A stretch of 64,000 bases of DNA from JBEATZ01 sp041178545. Lineage in GTDB: Bacteria > Planctomycetota > UBA1135 > UBA2386. A program made the translations under genes and the position numbers. Within the stretch, counting starts at the first letter, position 1, and each line of letters begins with the position of its first letter. The notes beneath the pieces were generated by a model that ran no database searches, was not told the origin of the DNA, and saw only the letters and a program-made list of their open reading frames with translations. The stretch is taken from NCBI GenBank assembly GCA_041178545.1, contig JBEGVB010000024.1, forward strand, positions 1 through 64,000, given 5' to 3'. Positions 35,132 through 43,119 of the stretch are shown in pieces.

Positions 35132-36771
35132 GTGCAGGCGAGCCAGCCACGCCGGGAACATCGTCCTTGCGGGCGCAACAGGACCTGCTCCTGCAGTTGT
35201 TCCCGTTCCACTTCACCGTCGGTGCCGACGGACGGATCCATGCCCTCGGCAGTCGCTGGGCCTCCATGCCGGGGGGCGTGCGCGAGGGAGCCGCCTTCGA
35301 CCAGACCTTCTCCGTCGTGCGACCTGTCGGACTTGCCGGGCACCGCGACCTGACCAGGCGGCCCGAGGACGTCTTCGTCCTGCGGCTGAGGAGCAGCGGG
35401 GGTCCCTCGTTCCGGGGCCAGTTCCTGCCCAGCCGTGGCCCTGACGGCGAGGACTGGGTCCACTTCGTCGGCGGCCCGTGGGTCACCAGCCTCTCCGCCC
35501 TCTCCGAGCACGGGCTCGAGCTGCGCGACTTCCCGCCGCACGACCCGCGTGGCGACATGCTCCTCCTCATGCAGGTGCAGGAGTCCTCGCTCGCCGAGAT
35601 GCGCAAGCTCGCTGCCAACCTGCAGCAGCGCATGGAGGAACAGGCGCGCCTCGAGAACCAGATCCGCCACATCCAGAAGATGGAGCTGGTGGGCAGGCTC
35701 GCGGGCGGCATGGCCCACAACTTCAACAACATCCTCATGACCATCAGCAGCTACGCCGAGTTGGCGCTGATGCAGGCCGAGGGCGATGCACAGGCGCGCG
35801 AGTCGCTGCAGGAGATCCTCGCGGCCACCGAGCACGCCACCTCCATCACCCGCGGCATGCTCTCCATGAGCCGCAGGCACCCGGTGCGCATGGAGGACCT
35901 CGACCTCGGCACCGAGCTGGAGGAGTTGCGGCGCTTCACCGAGCCGCTGCTCGGCAGGCAGGCCGTGTTGCACCTGGACGTCGACCCCGATGTGCGCGGC
36001 GTGCACAGCGACAGTTCGTGCCTCAAGCAGATCCTCATGAACCTCGTGCTCAATGCACGGGATGCAATGCCTGCCGGCGGCACCATCCGCATCCATGCAT
36101 CCGTCCAGCCACCCGAGGAACACCTTGCGGGATGCGAGGCATCGCGGGTCTGCATCACGGTTGCCGACACGGGCACCGGCATGGACGAGGCAACCAAGGC
36201 ACGCGTGTTCGAGCCGTTCTTCACCACCAAGCCCTCCGGCAAGGGCGTCGGACTCGGGTTGCCCACCGTGTACGGGCTGGTCCAGCAGGTTGGCGGCTCG
36301 ATCGACCTGGAGAGCCGCCTGGGCGTCGGCACGACTTTCCGTGTGGTGCTGCCTGCCGCCAGGGGCACCGCACTGCCGGCAGCGAGTCGTACCGAGACCG
36401 CCAACCCGGGTGGCCACGTCCTCCTCGTCGACGACGACCCTGCCGTGCGCAAGCCCATGGAACAGCTCCTCCTCCGCGCGGGCTACCAGGTCACGCCCGC
36501 CTCCAGTGCCGAGGCTGCCATCGAGACCCTCGGCGGCGGAGCGCGCTTCGACGCCATCGTCACCGACATCGTCATGACGGGCTTGTCCGGCGTCCAACTC
36601 GCGGGCGCGATCGAGGCCCGCGTGGGCAAGGTCCCCACGATCCTCATGAGCGGGCACAACGAGGATGCAGGGCTCAAGGTGGAGTCGCTGCCGCGGCACC
36701 AGCGCTTCCTCACCAAGCCGTTCTCGTCCGAGCATCTGCTCGCCACACTCCGCGAACTCCTCAGCCGCTGA
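35128..36771 (+). CDS. H-NOX-associated hybrid histidine kinase (HNOBA-HK-REC)
   Basis: A 547-residue cytosolic kinase. Residues about 20-150 resemble the HNOBA domain that docks to H-NOX (LFPFHFTVGADGRIHALGSRW). A coiled-coil stretch at about 150-180 leads to the H-box MAHNFNNIL with phospho-acceptor His 197. The ATPase domain has the N-box near LVLNARDAM, then DTGTGM and GKGVGLGLPTVYG. A C-terminal receiver domain has VDDDPAV and the phospho-acceptor Asp 480 in VTDIVM. No transmembrane segment is visible, so the signal should come from the H-NOX protein translated just before it. No separate output regulator is adjacent. Confidence 0.93.
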   Translation: MSAGEPATPGTSSLRAQQDLLLQLFPFHFTVGADGRIHALGSRWASMPGGVREGAAFDQTFSVVRPVGLAGHRDLTRRPEDVFVLRLRSSGGPSFRGQFLPSRGPDGEDWVHFVGGPWVTSLSALSEHGLELRDFPPHDPRGDMLLLMQVQESSLAEMRKLAANLQQRMEEQARLENQIRHIQKMELVGRLAGGMAHNFNNILMTISSYAELALMQAEGDAQARESLQEILAATEHATSITRGMLSMSRRHPVRMEDLDLGTELEELRRFTEPLLGRQAVLHLDVDPDVRGVHSDSSCLKQILMNLVLNARDAMPAGGTIRIHASVQPPEEHLAGCEASRVCITVADTGTGMDEATKARVFEPFFTTKPSGKGVGLGLPTVYGLVQQVGGSIDLESRLGVGTTFRVVLPAARGTALPAASRTETANPGGHVLLVDDDPAVRKPMEQLLLRAGYQVTPASSAEAAIETLGGGARFDAIVTDIVMTGLSGVQLAGAIEARVGKVPTILMSGHNEDAGLKVESLPRHQRFLTKPFSSEHLLATLRELLSR

Positions 36772-36991
36772 CCACGGGGCGGTCGCCGCCGGCTGCACAC
36801 GCGGCGCAGACACAGGCGACGCCACGGGCCGCTGCCGGGACCTGGTCCAGCACCGACTGCGGGATGGTGGCGCGGAAGCACCAGCAGTCCACGGTGGCGG
36901 CGGCGGATGCGCATGGGGTGCCCTGGGTGCGAGCCATGGCGCACTGGTTGGCCTGCCCGCAGAGGGGGCAGCATCTGGGGTCAGGGCTCAT
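36761..36991 (-). CDS. Cysteine-rich CWC family protein
   Basis: A 76-residue protein with ten cysteines. CCPLCGQANQCA near 7-18, DCWCF at about 35-39 and ACVCAACA at about 59-66 are the signature of the cysteine-rich CWC family, thought to bind a metal. No enzymatic activity is known. Its 3-prime end overlaps the end of the hybrid kinase gene by 11 bases (convergent). The ATG at 36991 follows the first inverted-repeat arm of the 37.0-37.46 kb element by only ten bases on the minus strand, so the element's left edge may contain its promoter. Confidence 0.78.
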   Translation of the reverse strand: MSPDPRCCPLCGQANQCAMARTQGTPCASAAATVDCWCFRATIPQSVLDQVPAAARGVACVCAACAAGGDRPVVSG

Positions 36992-37001
36992 TCCATCCCA
37001 C

Positions 37002-37024
37002 GATACCGATCGCGGAGTTGTGGA
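37002..37024. repeat. Left arm of a 23-bp inverted repeat
   Basis: This arm, with core gatcgcggagttgtgga at 37008-37024, is the reverse complement of 37436-37458 with 22 of 23 bases matching (one mismatch near the outer end). The arms enclose 411 bp. No obvious target-site duplication flanks them. Confidence 0.85.
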
Positions 37025-37435
37025 GGGGCGACGGCTGGGTTGCACGGAGAGCGAGGCTTGGGGACCAGCCCTTGCCACCAGCCCAGGATGGCAGTCGGCC
37101 ATCCCCGCGGCGCAGACCGTCGCCGCTGGTGTGGCTGTGCTGGCCCCAGACCGGCGCAGGCCCCCCAACGGCTCTCGACCGCCACTGGACAGCCAAGCTG
37201 AACGGCTTGCTTGGGCACCCGGAGTGCGCGCCGCCGCTCTGGGGACCCGTGCCTGCTGCAGGTACCCGGACCTACCGCGGGCCAAGGCCTCGCTGTCGGC
37301 CTACCGCCCCGGGAAACGGCTGGGCAGAGCCGACTCAGGCCATGGCCGCATGCCGGGACAGGAGTTTGCGTCTGCGTACCTCGTCCAGACCGGTTGCCGC
37401 ATGCAGTGCAACGGGAACCTCGCCGGTGACAGGGT

Positions 37436-37458
37436 TCCACAACTCCGCGATCAGTATC
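37436..37458. repeat. Right arm of the 23-bp inverted repeat
   Basis: Core tccacaactccgcgatc at 37436-37452; complementary to 37002-37024. It ends 41 bp before the msrB start, so it could influence msrB expression. Confidence 0.85.
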
Positions 37459-37499
37459 CTTTGCAACCTCCCCGTCTCCCCCCTCGAACCACCCTGGCC

Positions 37500-38105
37500 A
37501 TGCACCCCCTGCTCCTGCCCCTGCTCGTCACCGGCTGTTCGCTCTCGCTCCTCTCCTGCTGCTCGCAGGAAGCCCCGGCAGCAGCACCCGTGGCGCCCGC
37601 GGCCGAGGCGAGCAACACCGTCCCCGCCACGACGCCGTCTGTCGAGACCCCGGCCACCAGCCCAACCAACCCATCGGAACCTGCAGCCATGCCCACCCAG
37701 CCCACCGGCTACAACAAACTGACCGCCGAAGAAGCACGCGTCATCCTGCAGAAGGGCACCGAGTGGCGTGGCACCGGCGAGTACACGTCCAACAAGGCCA
37801 AGGGCACGTACCTCTGCCGCCAGTGCAACATCCCGCTCTACACCTCCGACCAGAAGTTCGAGAGCAACTGTGGCTGGCCCAGCTTCGACGACGAGATCGA
37901 GGGCCGGGTCGACCGGCACCCTGACCCCGACGGCATGCGGGTCGAGATCGTCTGCGCCAACTGCCAAGGCCACCTCGGCCACGTGTTCGAGGGCGAGGGC
38001 TTCACGGACAAGAACATCCGCCACTGCGTGAACTCGATCTCGATGCGCTTCGTGCCCGCGGGCCAGGAACTGCCCAAGCCCATCGTGCTGCCGAAGGCGA
38101 AGTGA
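37500..38105 (+). CDS. msrB: Peptide-methionine (R)-S-oxide reductase, lipoprotein form
   Basis: A 201-residue MsrB with an N-terminal lipoprotein-type signal (LLSCCS near 15-21) and a Pro/Ala/Thr-rich linker to about 65. The catalytic domain has zinc ligands CRQC and CANC, the substrate motif NCGWPSF, GHLGHVF and the catalytic Cys 176 in RHCVNS. It reduces methionine-R-sulfoxide in proteins; the signal implies repair outside the cytoplasm. The next gene starts one base after its stop, suggesting an operon. Confidence 0.93.
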   Translation: MHPLLLPLLVTGCSLSLLSCCSQEAPAAAPVAPAAEASNTVPATTPSVETPATSPTNPSEPAAMPTQPTGYNKLTAEEARVILQKGTEWRGTGEYTSNKAKGTYLCRQCNIPLYTSDQKFESNCGWPSFDDEIEGRVDRHPDPDGMRVEIVCANCQGHLGHVFEGEGFTDKNIRHCVNSISMRFVPAGQELPKPIVLPKAK

Positions 38106-38106
38106 C

Positions 38107-39918
38107 GTGACCCGCGTGCGCCACGGACGGGTCCACACGGCACTGGCCGTGTGGCTGCTGCTGGGCGTCCCGTTCGCCTCCGCACAGGACCCCGAGGCCA
38201 CGCCGGAGGGACGCAGCACGTACCTGGGGCGCCCCGTGGCCCACACGATGCACTGGACCGGTGCCGCCTGGCTGCTGCGCGCGACGCGCGAGCAGGAGGA
38301 GAACGGCGTGCTGCTGCGCAAGTGGCTCGACGTGCAGCCCGGCCAGGCGGTCTGCGACCTCGGCTGCGGCAATGGCTACCACACGCTCCCCTTGGCGGAG
38401 ACCGTGGGCAAGCAGGGTCTCGTGTACGCAGTGGAGCTGCAGCCCAAGCTGCTCGAGATGCTGGAGCTGCGCGCAAGGCCGCGCGGCATCGAGAACCTCC
38501 GCTATGTCGAGTGCACGGTGGACGACCCGAGGCTGCCCGCCGACTCTTGCGACCTCGTGCTGATGGTGGACGTCTACCACGAGATGTCGCACCCCGTCCG
38601 CGTGATGCAGGCCGTCAAGCGCGCGCTGCGACCCGACGGCCGCGTGGTGCTGGTGGAGTTCCGCGCCGAGGACCCCGAGGTGCCCATCAAGCCCGAGCAC
38701 ACGATGGCCAAGGCACAGGTGCTGCGCGAGATGGCCGAACACGGCTTCGTCCTCGCCGACGAGACCGACGAGTTGCCCTGGCAGCACGCGATGAGCTTCG
38801 TGCCTGCCCCGGCAGACCCGCGGCTCGGTGCCCGCCAGACGGTGCATGGGTTCTTGCGCGCAACTGCAGGCGGTGACGACCGCGTGGTCGCACCGTTCCT
38901 CGCCGACGAGGCGCTGCTCGGCACGCTTCCTGCCCTTGCCGCCGACGACCGCGCCGAGCTCGAGGCAGGACCCGACGGCAGCCTTGTTGCACGACTGCGG
39001 ACGGCCACCGGCGAACGGTTGCCCCACGACCTCGACGAACTGGTGCTGACCCGCGACGAGTTCGGCCGCTGGGTGGTGCGCGAGGTCCGCACGAGGACCG
39101 ACGCGCCTCGCGGCCACGGCTCACTGCGCCCGTTCGTGGCGATGCACACGGGCACGGGCACCGCGCCCGCCGAACAACAGGCTGCGATGGTGCGCGAACT
39201 CGGTTTCGACGGGATGGAGTGCCCGGTCGAGCGCACGGCCGAGACGCGGAGGGCCTGCGAGGCCGCGGGCACCGACCTGCGCGCGGCCTACGGCGTGCTC
39301 GACCTCGTCGACATCCCCGCCACCGAGTCCAACCCGGTGCGGATCCTCGCGCCCCGCCTCGAACCGATGCGCCGTGCAATGCGCGAACTCGCAGGCGGCC
39401 CCGGGATGCTCTGGTTGGCGCTGCGCCACGATCGCGCTGCACGGCGCGACGCAGCCGGCGACCCCGCCGCATGGTTCGCCCTGCGACAGTTGCTGGAGGA
39501 GTCGCGGGCAACAGGCGTCGAGATCGCGCTCTACCCCCACAAGGACTTCTGGCTGGAGACCGTCGACGATGCACTGCGGCTCGCGGCCCGCATCGACGAC
39601 CCCAGGCTCGGGGTCTGCTTCAACCTGTGCCACCACCTCGCCACGAGCGACGACACGGACGTGCGACCAGTCCTCGGGCGCTGTGGCAAGCTGCTGCTGG
39701 CCGCCACGGTGAGCGGCGCGGACGCGGACGGAACCGAATGGTCGACTCTCATCCAGCCACTCGGCCGCGGCAGCCACCCGCTGGGCCAGTTCCTCAAGGG
39801 GCTCGATGCACAGGGGTTCCGTGGTCCCGTGGGCCTGCAGGCCTTCGGCATCGCGCAGCTTCCTCGCGATCACCTCACCGAGTCGATGGCCGCCTGGCGG
39901 GCCGCGCACGCTCGCTGA
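38107..39918 (+). CDS. Exported methyltransferase / xylose-isomerase-like TIM barrel fusion
   Basis: A 603-residue two-part protein with a predicted signal peptide (cleavage near 26, ...FASA|QDPE). Residues about 45-220 form a class I SAM-dependent methyltransferase: motif I VCDLGCGNGYH at about 82-92, then VYAVELQPKLLEML and LVLMVDVYHEM. Residues about 340-600 look like a sugar phosphate isomerase/epimerase barrel (GFDGMECPVERTAETRRACEAAG, RLGVCFNLCHHLATSD, GPVGLQAFGI). A periplasmic SAM enzyme is hard to explain, because SAM is cytosolic. The GTG at 38107 begins one base after msrB; a later start would remove the signal. Both activities are inferred from fold motifs. Confidence 0.75.
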   Translation: MTRVRHGRVHTALAVWLLLGVPFASAQDPEATPEGRSTYLGRPVAHTMHWTGAAWLLRATREQEENGVLLRKWLDVQPGQAVCDLGCGNGYHTLPLAETVGKQGLVYAVELQPKLLEMLELRARPRGIENLRYVECTVDDPRLPADSCDLVLMVDVYHEMSHPVRVMQAVKRALRPDGRVVLVEFRAEDPEVPIKPEHTMAKAQVLREMAEHGFVLADETDELPWQHAMSFVPAPADPRLGARQTVHGFLRATAGGDDRVVAPFLADEALLGTLPALAADDRAELEAGPDGSLVARLRTATGERLPHDLDELVLTRDEFGRWVVREVRTRTDAPRGHGSLRPFVAMHTGTGTAPAEQQAAMVRELGFDGMECPVERTAETRRACEAAGTDLRAAYGVLDLVDIPATESNPVRILAPRLEPMRRAMRELAGGPGMLWLALRHDRAARRDAAGDPAAWFALRQLLEESRATGVEIALYPHKDFWLETVDDALRLAARIDDPRLGVCFNLCHHLATSDDTDVRPVLGRCGKLLLAATVSGADADGTEWSTLIQPLGRGSHPLGQFLKGLDAQGFRGPVGLQAFGIAQLPRDHLTESMAAWRAAHAR

Positions 39919-39933
39919 GACGACCTACAGCGC

Positions 39934-41040
39934 CTACTTGGCGCCGTCCTTCCACATCTCGAGGGCCTTCTTGAGGTTCTCGTTCTTGGGATCGAGCTGG
40001 ATCGCGCGCTCCATGGTGGCAAAGGCCTCCTTGCGCAGGTTGTTGTAGAGCTGGCAGGCGGCAAACGTGTAGAGACGCTCGGCCAGCCACGGGTTGCCGT
40101 CCTTCATCGCCTTGGCGGCGGTCTCGGCGGCGGCAACCGACTTCTTCGCGATCTCCAGCGCGAGCTTCTGCTGGTTCTTGTCCAACTCGGCGCGGAACTC
40201 GTACGCGTACGCGACGACGCGGTTGCCCCAGTCCATCACCTCCTCGGGCGGGATGTTCTTCCACGCGCGCTCGACTGCCTCGGTGGCCGCCTTGAGGTTC
40301 TGGCGCCGCCACTCGGCCGCGGCAATGCGGTCCCAGCCGAGGAACTGGATCCGCTTGCTCTTCGCCTTCACCAGGAACTCGCGCAGCGGCTTGAGGTCCA
40401 CATCCTGCGGGGTGATCTCCGGCCTGAAGGTGGCCTCGCAGATGCGCATGAGCATGGCCTCGGCAGCGGCCTCGGAGGCGAACTTGGGGTCCTTGGCGAG
40501 GATCCCGTCCACGAGCTTGGCCGCTCCTGTCTTGTCTCCAGACGCGGCCAGCTTGCGCGCGAGGCGCAGCGCGAGCGCATGGTCGTCGGGCTTGGCCTCG
40601 AGACTCGTGCGCATGGCACCCATGGTCTCCTTGCCGGAGCGGATGCGCGCGATCTCGTCGAGCATCGCCTTCACCTGCAGCACGCCGAGGAGCACGTCCT
40701 CCACCTTGCCGTCCGGCTTGACGAACAGCACCGTTGGCACGCTCTGGACGCCATAGGCCTCGTGCACCTGCTTGCCAACCGGGTCCTCGTACTTGGCACC
40801 CATGCACACGAACTCGGACAGCGCAGCCTGCACGGATGCATCCATGACCGTGCCCTCGTAGAGCTCCTTGCAGAGCGGGTCACCGTCCTTCCAGCAGTAG
40901 AGGACGGTCATGCCGGCCTTGGCCGAGGCTGCCGCGGCGATGGCCCCTGCCATGTCCTTCTGCCACCACTCGACCTTCTGGGCCGGGAGCAGGGCACTGC
41001 ATGCGAGGAGGGCGAGGACGGAACAGGCTGCGTGGCGCAT
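39934..41040 (-). CDS. Exported thioredoxin-fold protein with helical (TPR-like) C-terminus
   Basis: A 368-residue protein. A signal peptide (about 1-20, ending ALLPAQ) precedes a thioredoxin-like domain at about 25-135: MTVLYCWKDGDPLCKELYEGTVMD and YGVQSVPTVLFVKPDGK with the conserved cis-Pro. The two cysteines (about 49 and 57) are eight residues apart rather than CxxC, so standard disulfide exchange is doubtful. Residues 150-368 are helical repeats; the last (PWLAERLYTFAACQLYNNLRKEAFATMERAIQLDPKNENL) is a clear TPR. It is convergent with the methyltransferase-fusion gene and divergent from mutM. Confidence 0.78.
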   Translation of the reverse strand: MRHAACSVLALLACSALLPAQKVEWWQKDMAGAIAAAASAKAGMTVLYCWKDGDPLCKELYEGTVMDASVQAALSEFVCMGAKYEDPVGKQVHEAYGVQSVPTVLFVKPDGKVEDVLLGVLQVKAMLDEIARIRSGKETMGAMRTSLEAKPDDHALALRLARKLAASGDKTGAAKLVDGILAKDPKFASEAAAEAMLMRICEATFRPEITPQDVDLKPLREFLVKAKSKRIQFLGWDRIAAAEWRRQNLKAATEAVERAWKNIPPEEVMDWGNRVVAYAYEFRAELDKNQQKLALEIAKKSVAAAETAAKAMKDGNPWLAERLYTFAACQLYNNLRKEAFATMERAIQLDPKNENLKKALEMWKDGAK

Positions 41041-41124
41041 GACGCGATTGTCGCGCACGGCCCGGAGCCGGCAAGGGTGCAGCGCGTGCTTGCCCCCCTG
41101 CCCTGCACGCCCCATCCTGCCGCC

Positions 41125-41964
41125 ATGCCCGAACTGCCCGAGGTCGAGACCGTGCGCGCCGGTGCGGAGCCGCACCTGGTGGGCCGTCAGCTGCGTGCGG
41201 TGGAGCTGCGACGCACCGACCTGCGCTGGCCGATCCCGGTGGCAGCCGTGCACGACCTAGAGGGCAGGAAGTGCACGGCAGTCTCCCGCCGATCCAAGTA
41301 CCTGCTGCTGCACTTCGACGGCAAGGGAGCCCCCGTGGCGATCGTGCACCTCGGCATGTCGGGCCGCATGTTCGTGGACGTGCTTGGACCGCGTGCCCCG
41401 CGCCCCGACTGGCGCCTGCACGAGCACTGGCGGATGGACTTCGGCACCCGGCTCGTCCGCCTGGTCGACCCACGCCGCTTCGGCGCCCTGGACGTCAGTC
41501 CCGCCGCCGACCTCGCGCACCACAAGCTGCTCGCGGGCCTCGGCATCGAACCGCTCGAACCCGGGTTCGACGGCGCCTTCCTGCACCGCAAGAGCCGCAA
41601 GAAGAAGGCCACCGTGAAGACCCTGCTGATGGACGGCAGGGTGCTCGTTGGCGTCGGCAACATCTACGCGAGCGAGGCCTGCTGGCGCGCACAGGTGCGT
41701 CCGCGCCGTGCCGCAGGGACACTCACGCGCGCCGAGTGCGACTTGCTGGCAACGGCCGTCGTGGCCGTGCTCACAGCGGCCATCGACGCAGGTGGCACCT
41801 CGTTCCGCGACTACGTGGGTGTCGACGAGAACGCTGGGTTCTTCCAGCGCGAGCTCGCCGTCTACGAGCGCGAGGGCAAGCCGTGCCGGAGGTGCGGGAC
41901 GGTCGTCCGGCGCACCACCGACGGTGCCCGCAGCACCTACTGGTGCCCCGGCTGCCAGCGCTGA
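41125..41964 (+). CDS. mutM: Formamidopyrimidine-DNA glycosylase (Fpg/MutM)
   Basis: A 279-residue base-excision repair enzyme that removes 8-oxoguanine and formamidopyrimidines and nicks the abasic site. The catalytic N-terminus MPELPEVETV is intact (Pro1 nucleophile, Glu2 after Met removal). SRRSKYLLLHF holds the conserved Lys, MDGRVLVGVGNIYASEACW is the helix-two-turn-helix region, and the C-terminal zinc finger is CRRCGTVVRRTT...YWCPGC. Length is typical. It is convergent with the PDZ lipoprotein gene, with a seven-base gap. Confidence 0.95.
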   Translation: MPELPEVETVRAGAEPHLVGRQLRAVELRRTDLRWPIPVAAVHDLEGRKCTAVSRRSKYLLLHFDGKGAPVAIVHLGMSGRMFVDVLGPRAPRPDWRLHEHWRMDFGTRLVRLVDPRRFGALDVSPAADLAHHKLLAGLGIEPLEPGFDGAFLHRKSRKKKATVKTLLMDGRVLVGVGNIYASEACWRAQVRPRRAAGTLTRAECDLLATAVVAVLTAAIDAGGTSFRDYVGVDENAGFFQRELAVYEREGKPCRRCGTVVRRTTDGARSTYWCPGCQR

Positions 41965-41971
41965 GCGAGAC

Positions 41972-43042
41972 TCAGGTGTCGAAGGAGATGAACCACAGCA
42001 GCCGGACCTCACCGCCCTGGGGCTCGTTGCGCACCTGGAACAACCCGAGCAGCGCGTGGAAGCGCGTGGCGGCCACGTCCGTGCGCACGTTGGTGTCCGG
42101 CAGCAGCCGGTACTCGCCGCCGGCGAGGACGCCGATGCCCAGCACCCACTCGCTTGAGCTCCGCGTGGCCTCGCGCCAGTACACGAACGGCACGTGGATG
42201 CGCTTCGTGCCCTCGTCGGCCGCCGGCGTGAACGTGGCCTCGTGCTGGTCGCTGCCGCGCACGGCACCGATGCGTACGGGTGTTCCACCGACACCGTCCT
42301 GCGCGAGCCTCGGCGCGAGGTCTTCCAGCGGCGGTACCGGCTTGCCGTCGAGGCTCACGATGCGGTCGCCGCCGCGGAATCCCGCCTCCCAAGCGGGTGA
42401 ACCCACCTTGACCGAGGCCACCAGCACGCCATTCGCACCTGCGCCGAACGCCGCCTCGCTCGCGTCGCGGGGCATGCCACGGAGCACGAGACCCGTGGTG
42501 GCCGTGACCTCGTGCGCGAGCGTCATGGCGACCGGCCTCGTGAAGTTGCTGGGGTACTGGAACGACCCTGCCGTGAGCGAGAGGTCGAGCGTCCCGGAGC
42601 CTCGCAGCACCTGGACGGCAACCATGGCACCGGGCCGGCAGGCCGCCTCCACCTCGCGCCAGGTGTCGAGGTAGAGGGTCTCCCTGCCGCCGACGCGCGT
42701 GACCACGTCGCCCGACTGAATGCCGGCCAGCGCGGCAGGACCGTCGGCATGGACCGAGACGACCAGCACACCCGCGAACGGACGCTGGGCGATGCGCTGG
42801 GCACGCTCCTTGTCGAGTTCGACCACGCTGAGACCGAGGCTGCCCACCACCGTGCCCGAGGGAGCTCGCCACTGCAGCCGGCCCTCGCCGCCCGAGTGGA
42901 ACTCCAGCACCTCGGGCCGGTCCCCCACCTGCACGCGGGCAAGTTCCCACGTGCGGTGGGCCTCGGCAGGATGGTGCAGGCTGCGGCACGAGGCGAGCAG
43001 CAGGATGCCGAGGAGGGCGACAAGGCGGAGCACGGAATGCAT
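41972..43042 (-). CDS. PDZ-domain lipoprotein
   Basis: A 356-residue protein with a lipoprotein signal (LLLASC, lipid Cys near 19). Two PDZ-like modules are visible: about 85-145 (FAGVLVVSVHADGPAALAGIQSGDVVTRVGG) and about 205-265 (NGVLVASVKVGSPAWEAGFRGGDRIVSLDGKPVP). There is no protease domain, so it is not a DegP/HtrA enzyme; it probably binds peptides or partner proteins in the periplasm. The C-terminal 80 residues are a beta-rich tail without a family. It is downstream of, and co-directional with, the MFS gene (about 78 bp gap). Confidence 0.83.
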   Translation of the reverse strand: MHSVLRLVALLGILLLASCRSLHHPAEAHRTWELARVQVGDRPEVLEFHSGGEGRLQWRAPSGTVVGSLGLSVVELDKERAQRIAQRPFAGVLVVSVHADGPAALAGIQSGDVVTRVGGRETLYLDTWREVEAACRPGAMVAVQVLRGSGTLDLSLTAGSFQYPSNFTRPVAMTLAHEVTATTGLVLRGMPRDASEAAFGAGANGVLVASVKVGSPAWEAGFRGGDRIVSLDGKPVPPLEDLAPRLAQDGVGGTPVRIGAVRGSDQHEATFTPAADEGTKRIHVPFVYWREATRSSSEWVLGIGVLAGGEYRLLPDTNVRTDVAATRFHALLGLFQVRNEPQGGEVRLLWFISFDT

Positions 43043-43119
43043 GGGCAGGAAGTCTTGCAGGGGAGGGGTTTGGTGCAAGTGGACGGAGACCGGGCGCGCC
43101 TGTCGCGCAGGCATGGGAC

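Larger units (their letters stand above)
37002..37458. other. Gene-free, hairpin-rich segment bounded by inverted repeats (MITE-like element or structured RNA)
   Basis: A 457-bp unit with no credible protein gene. Inside the 23-bp terminal arms are local hairpins: ggatggc/gccatcc (37086-37104), gcggcg/cgccgc (37107-37126), caagc/gcttg (about 37194-37209), aggcc/ggcct (about 37286-37303) and cggct/agccg (37317-37332). A nested gttgcac/gtgcaac pair (37039-37045 with 37406-37412) sits just inside the arms. That is consistent either with a folded RNA closed by a long terminal stem, or with a small non-autonomous transposable element. Strand is undetermined and no terminator T-tract is seen. Confidence 0.55.

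Noticed and set aside
36981..37440. Several small open frames inside the inverted-repeat segment
   Set aside because: They overlap one another on both strands, lack Shine-Dalgarno sites and motifs, and their translations look like random GC-rich sequence.
37002..37458. Insertion sequence with transposase
   Set aside because: There is no transposase-like reading frame between the inverted repeats and no flanking target duplication; at most a non-autonomous element.
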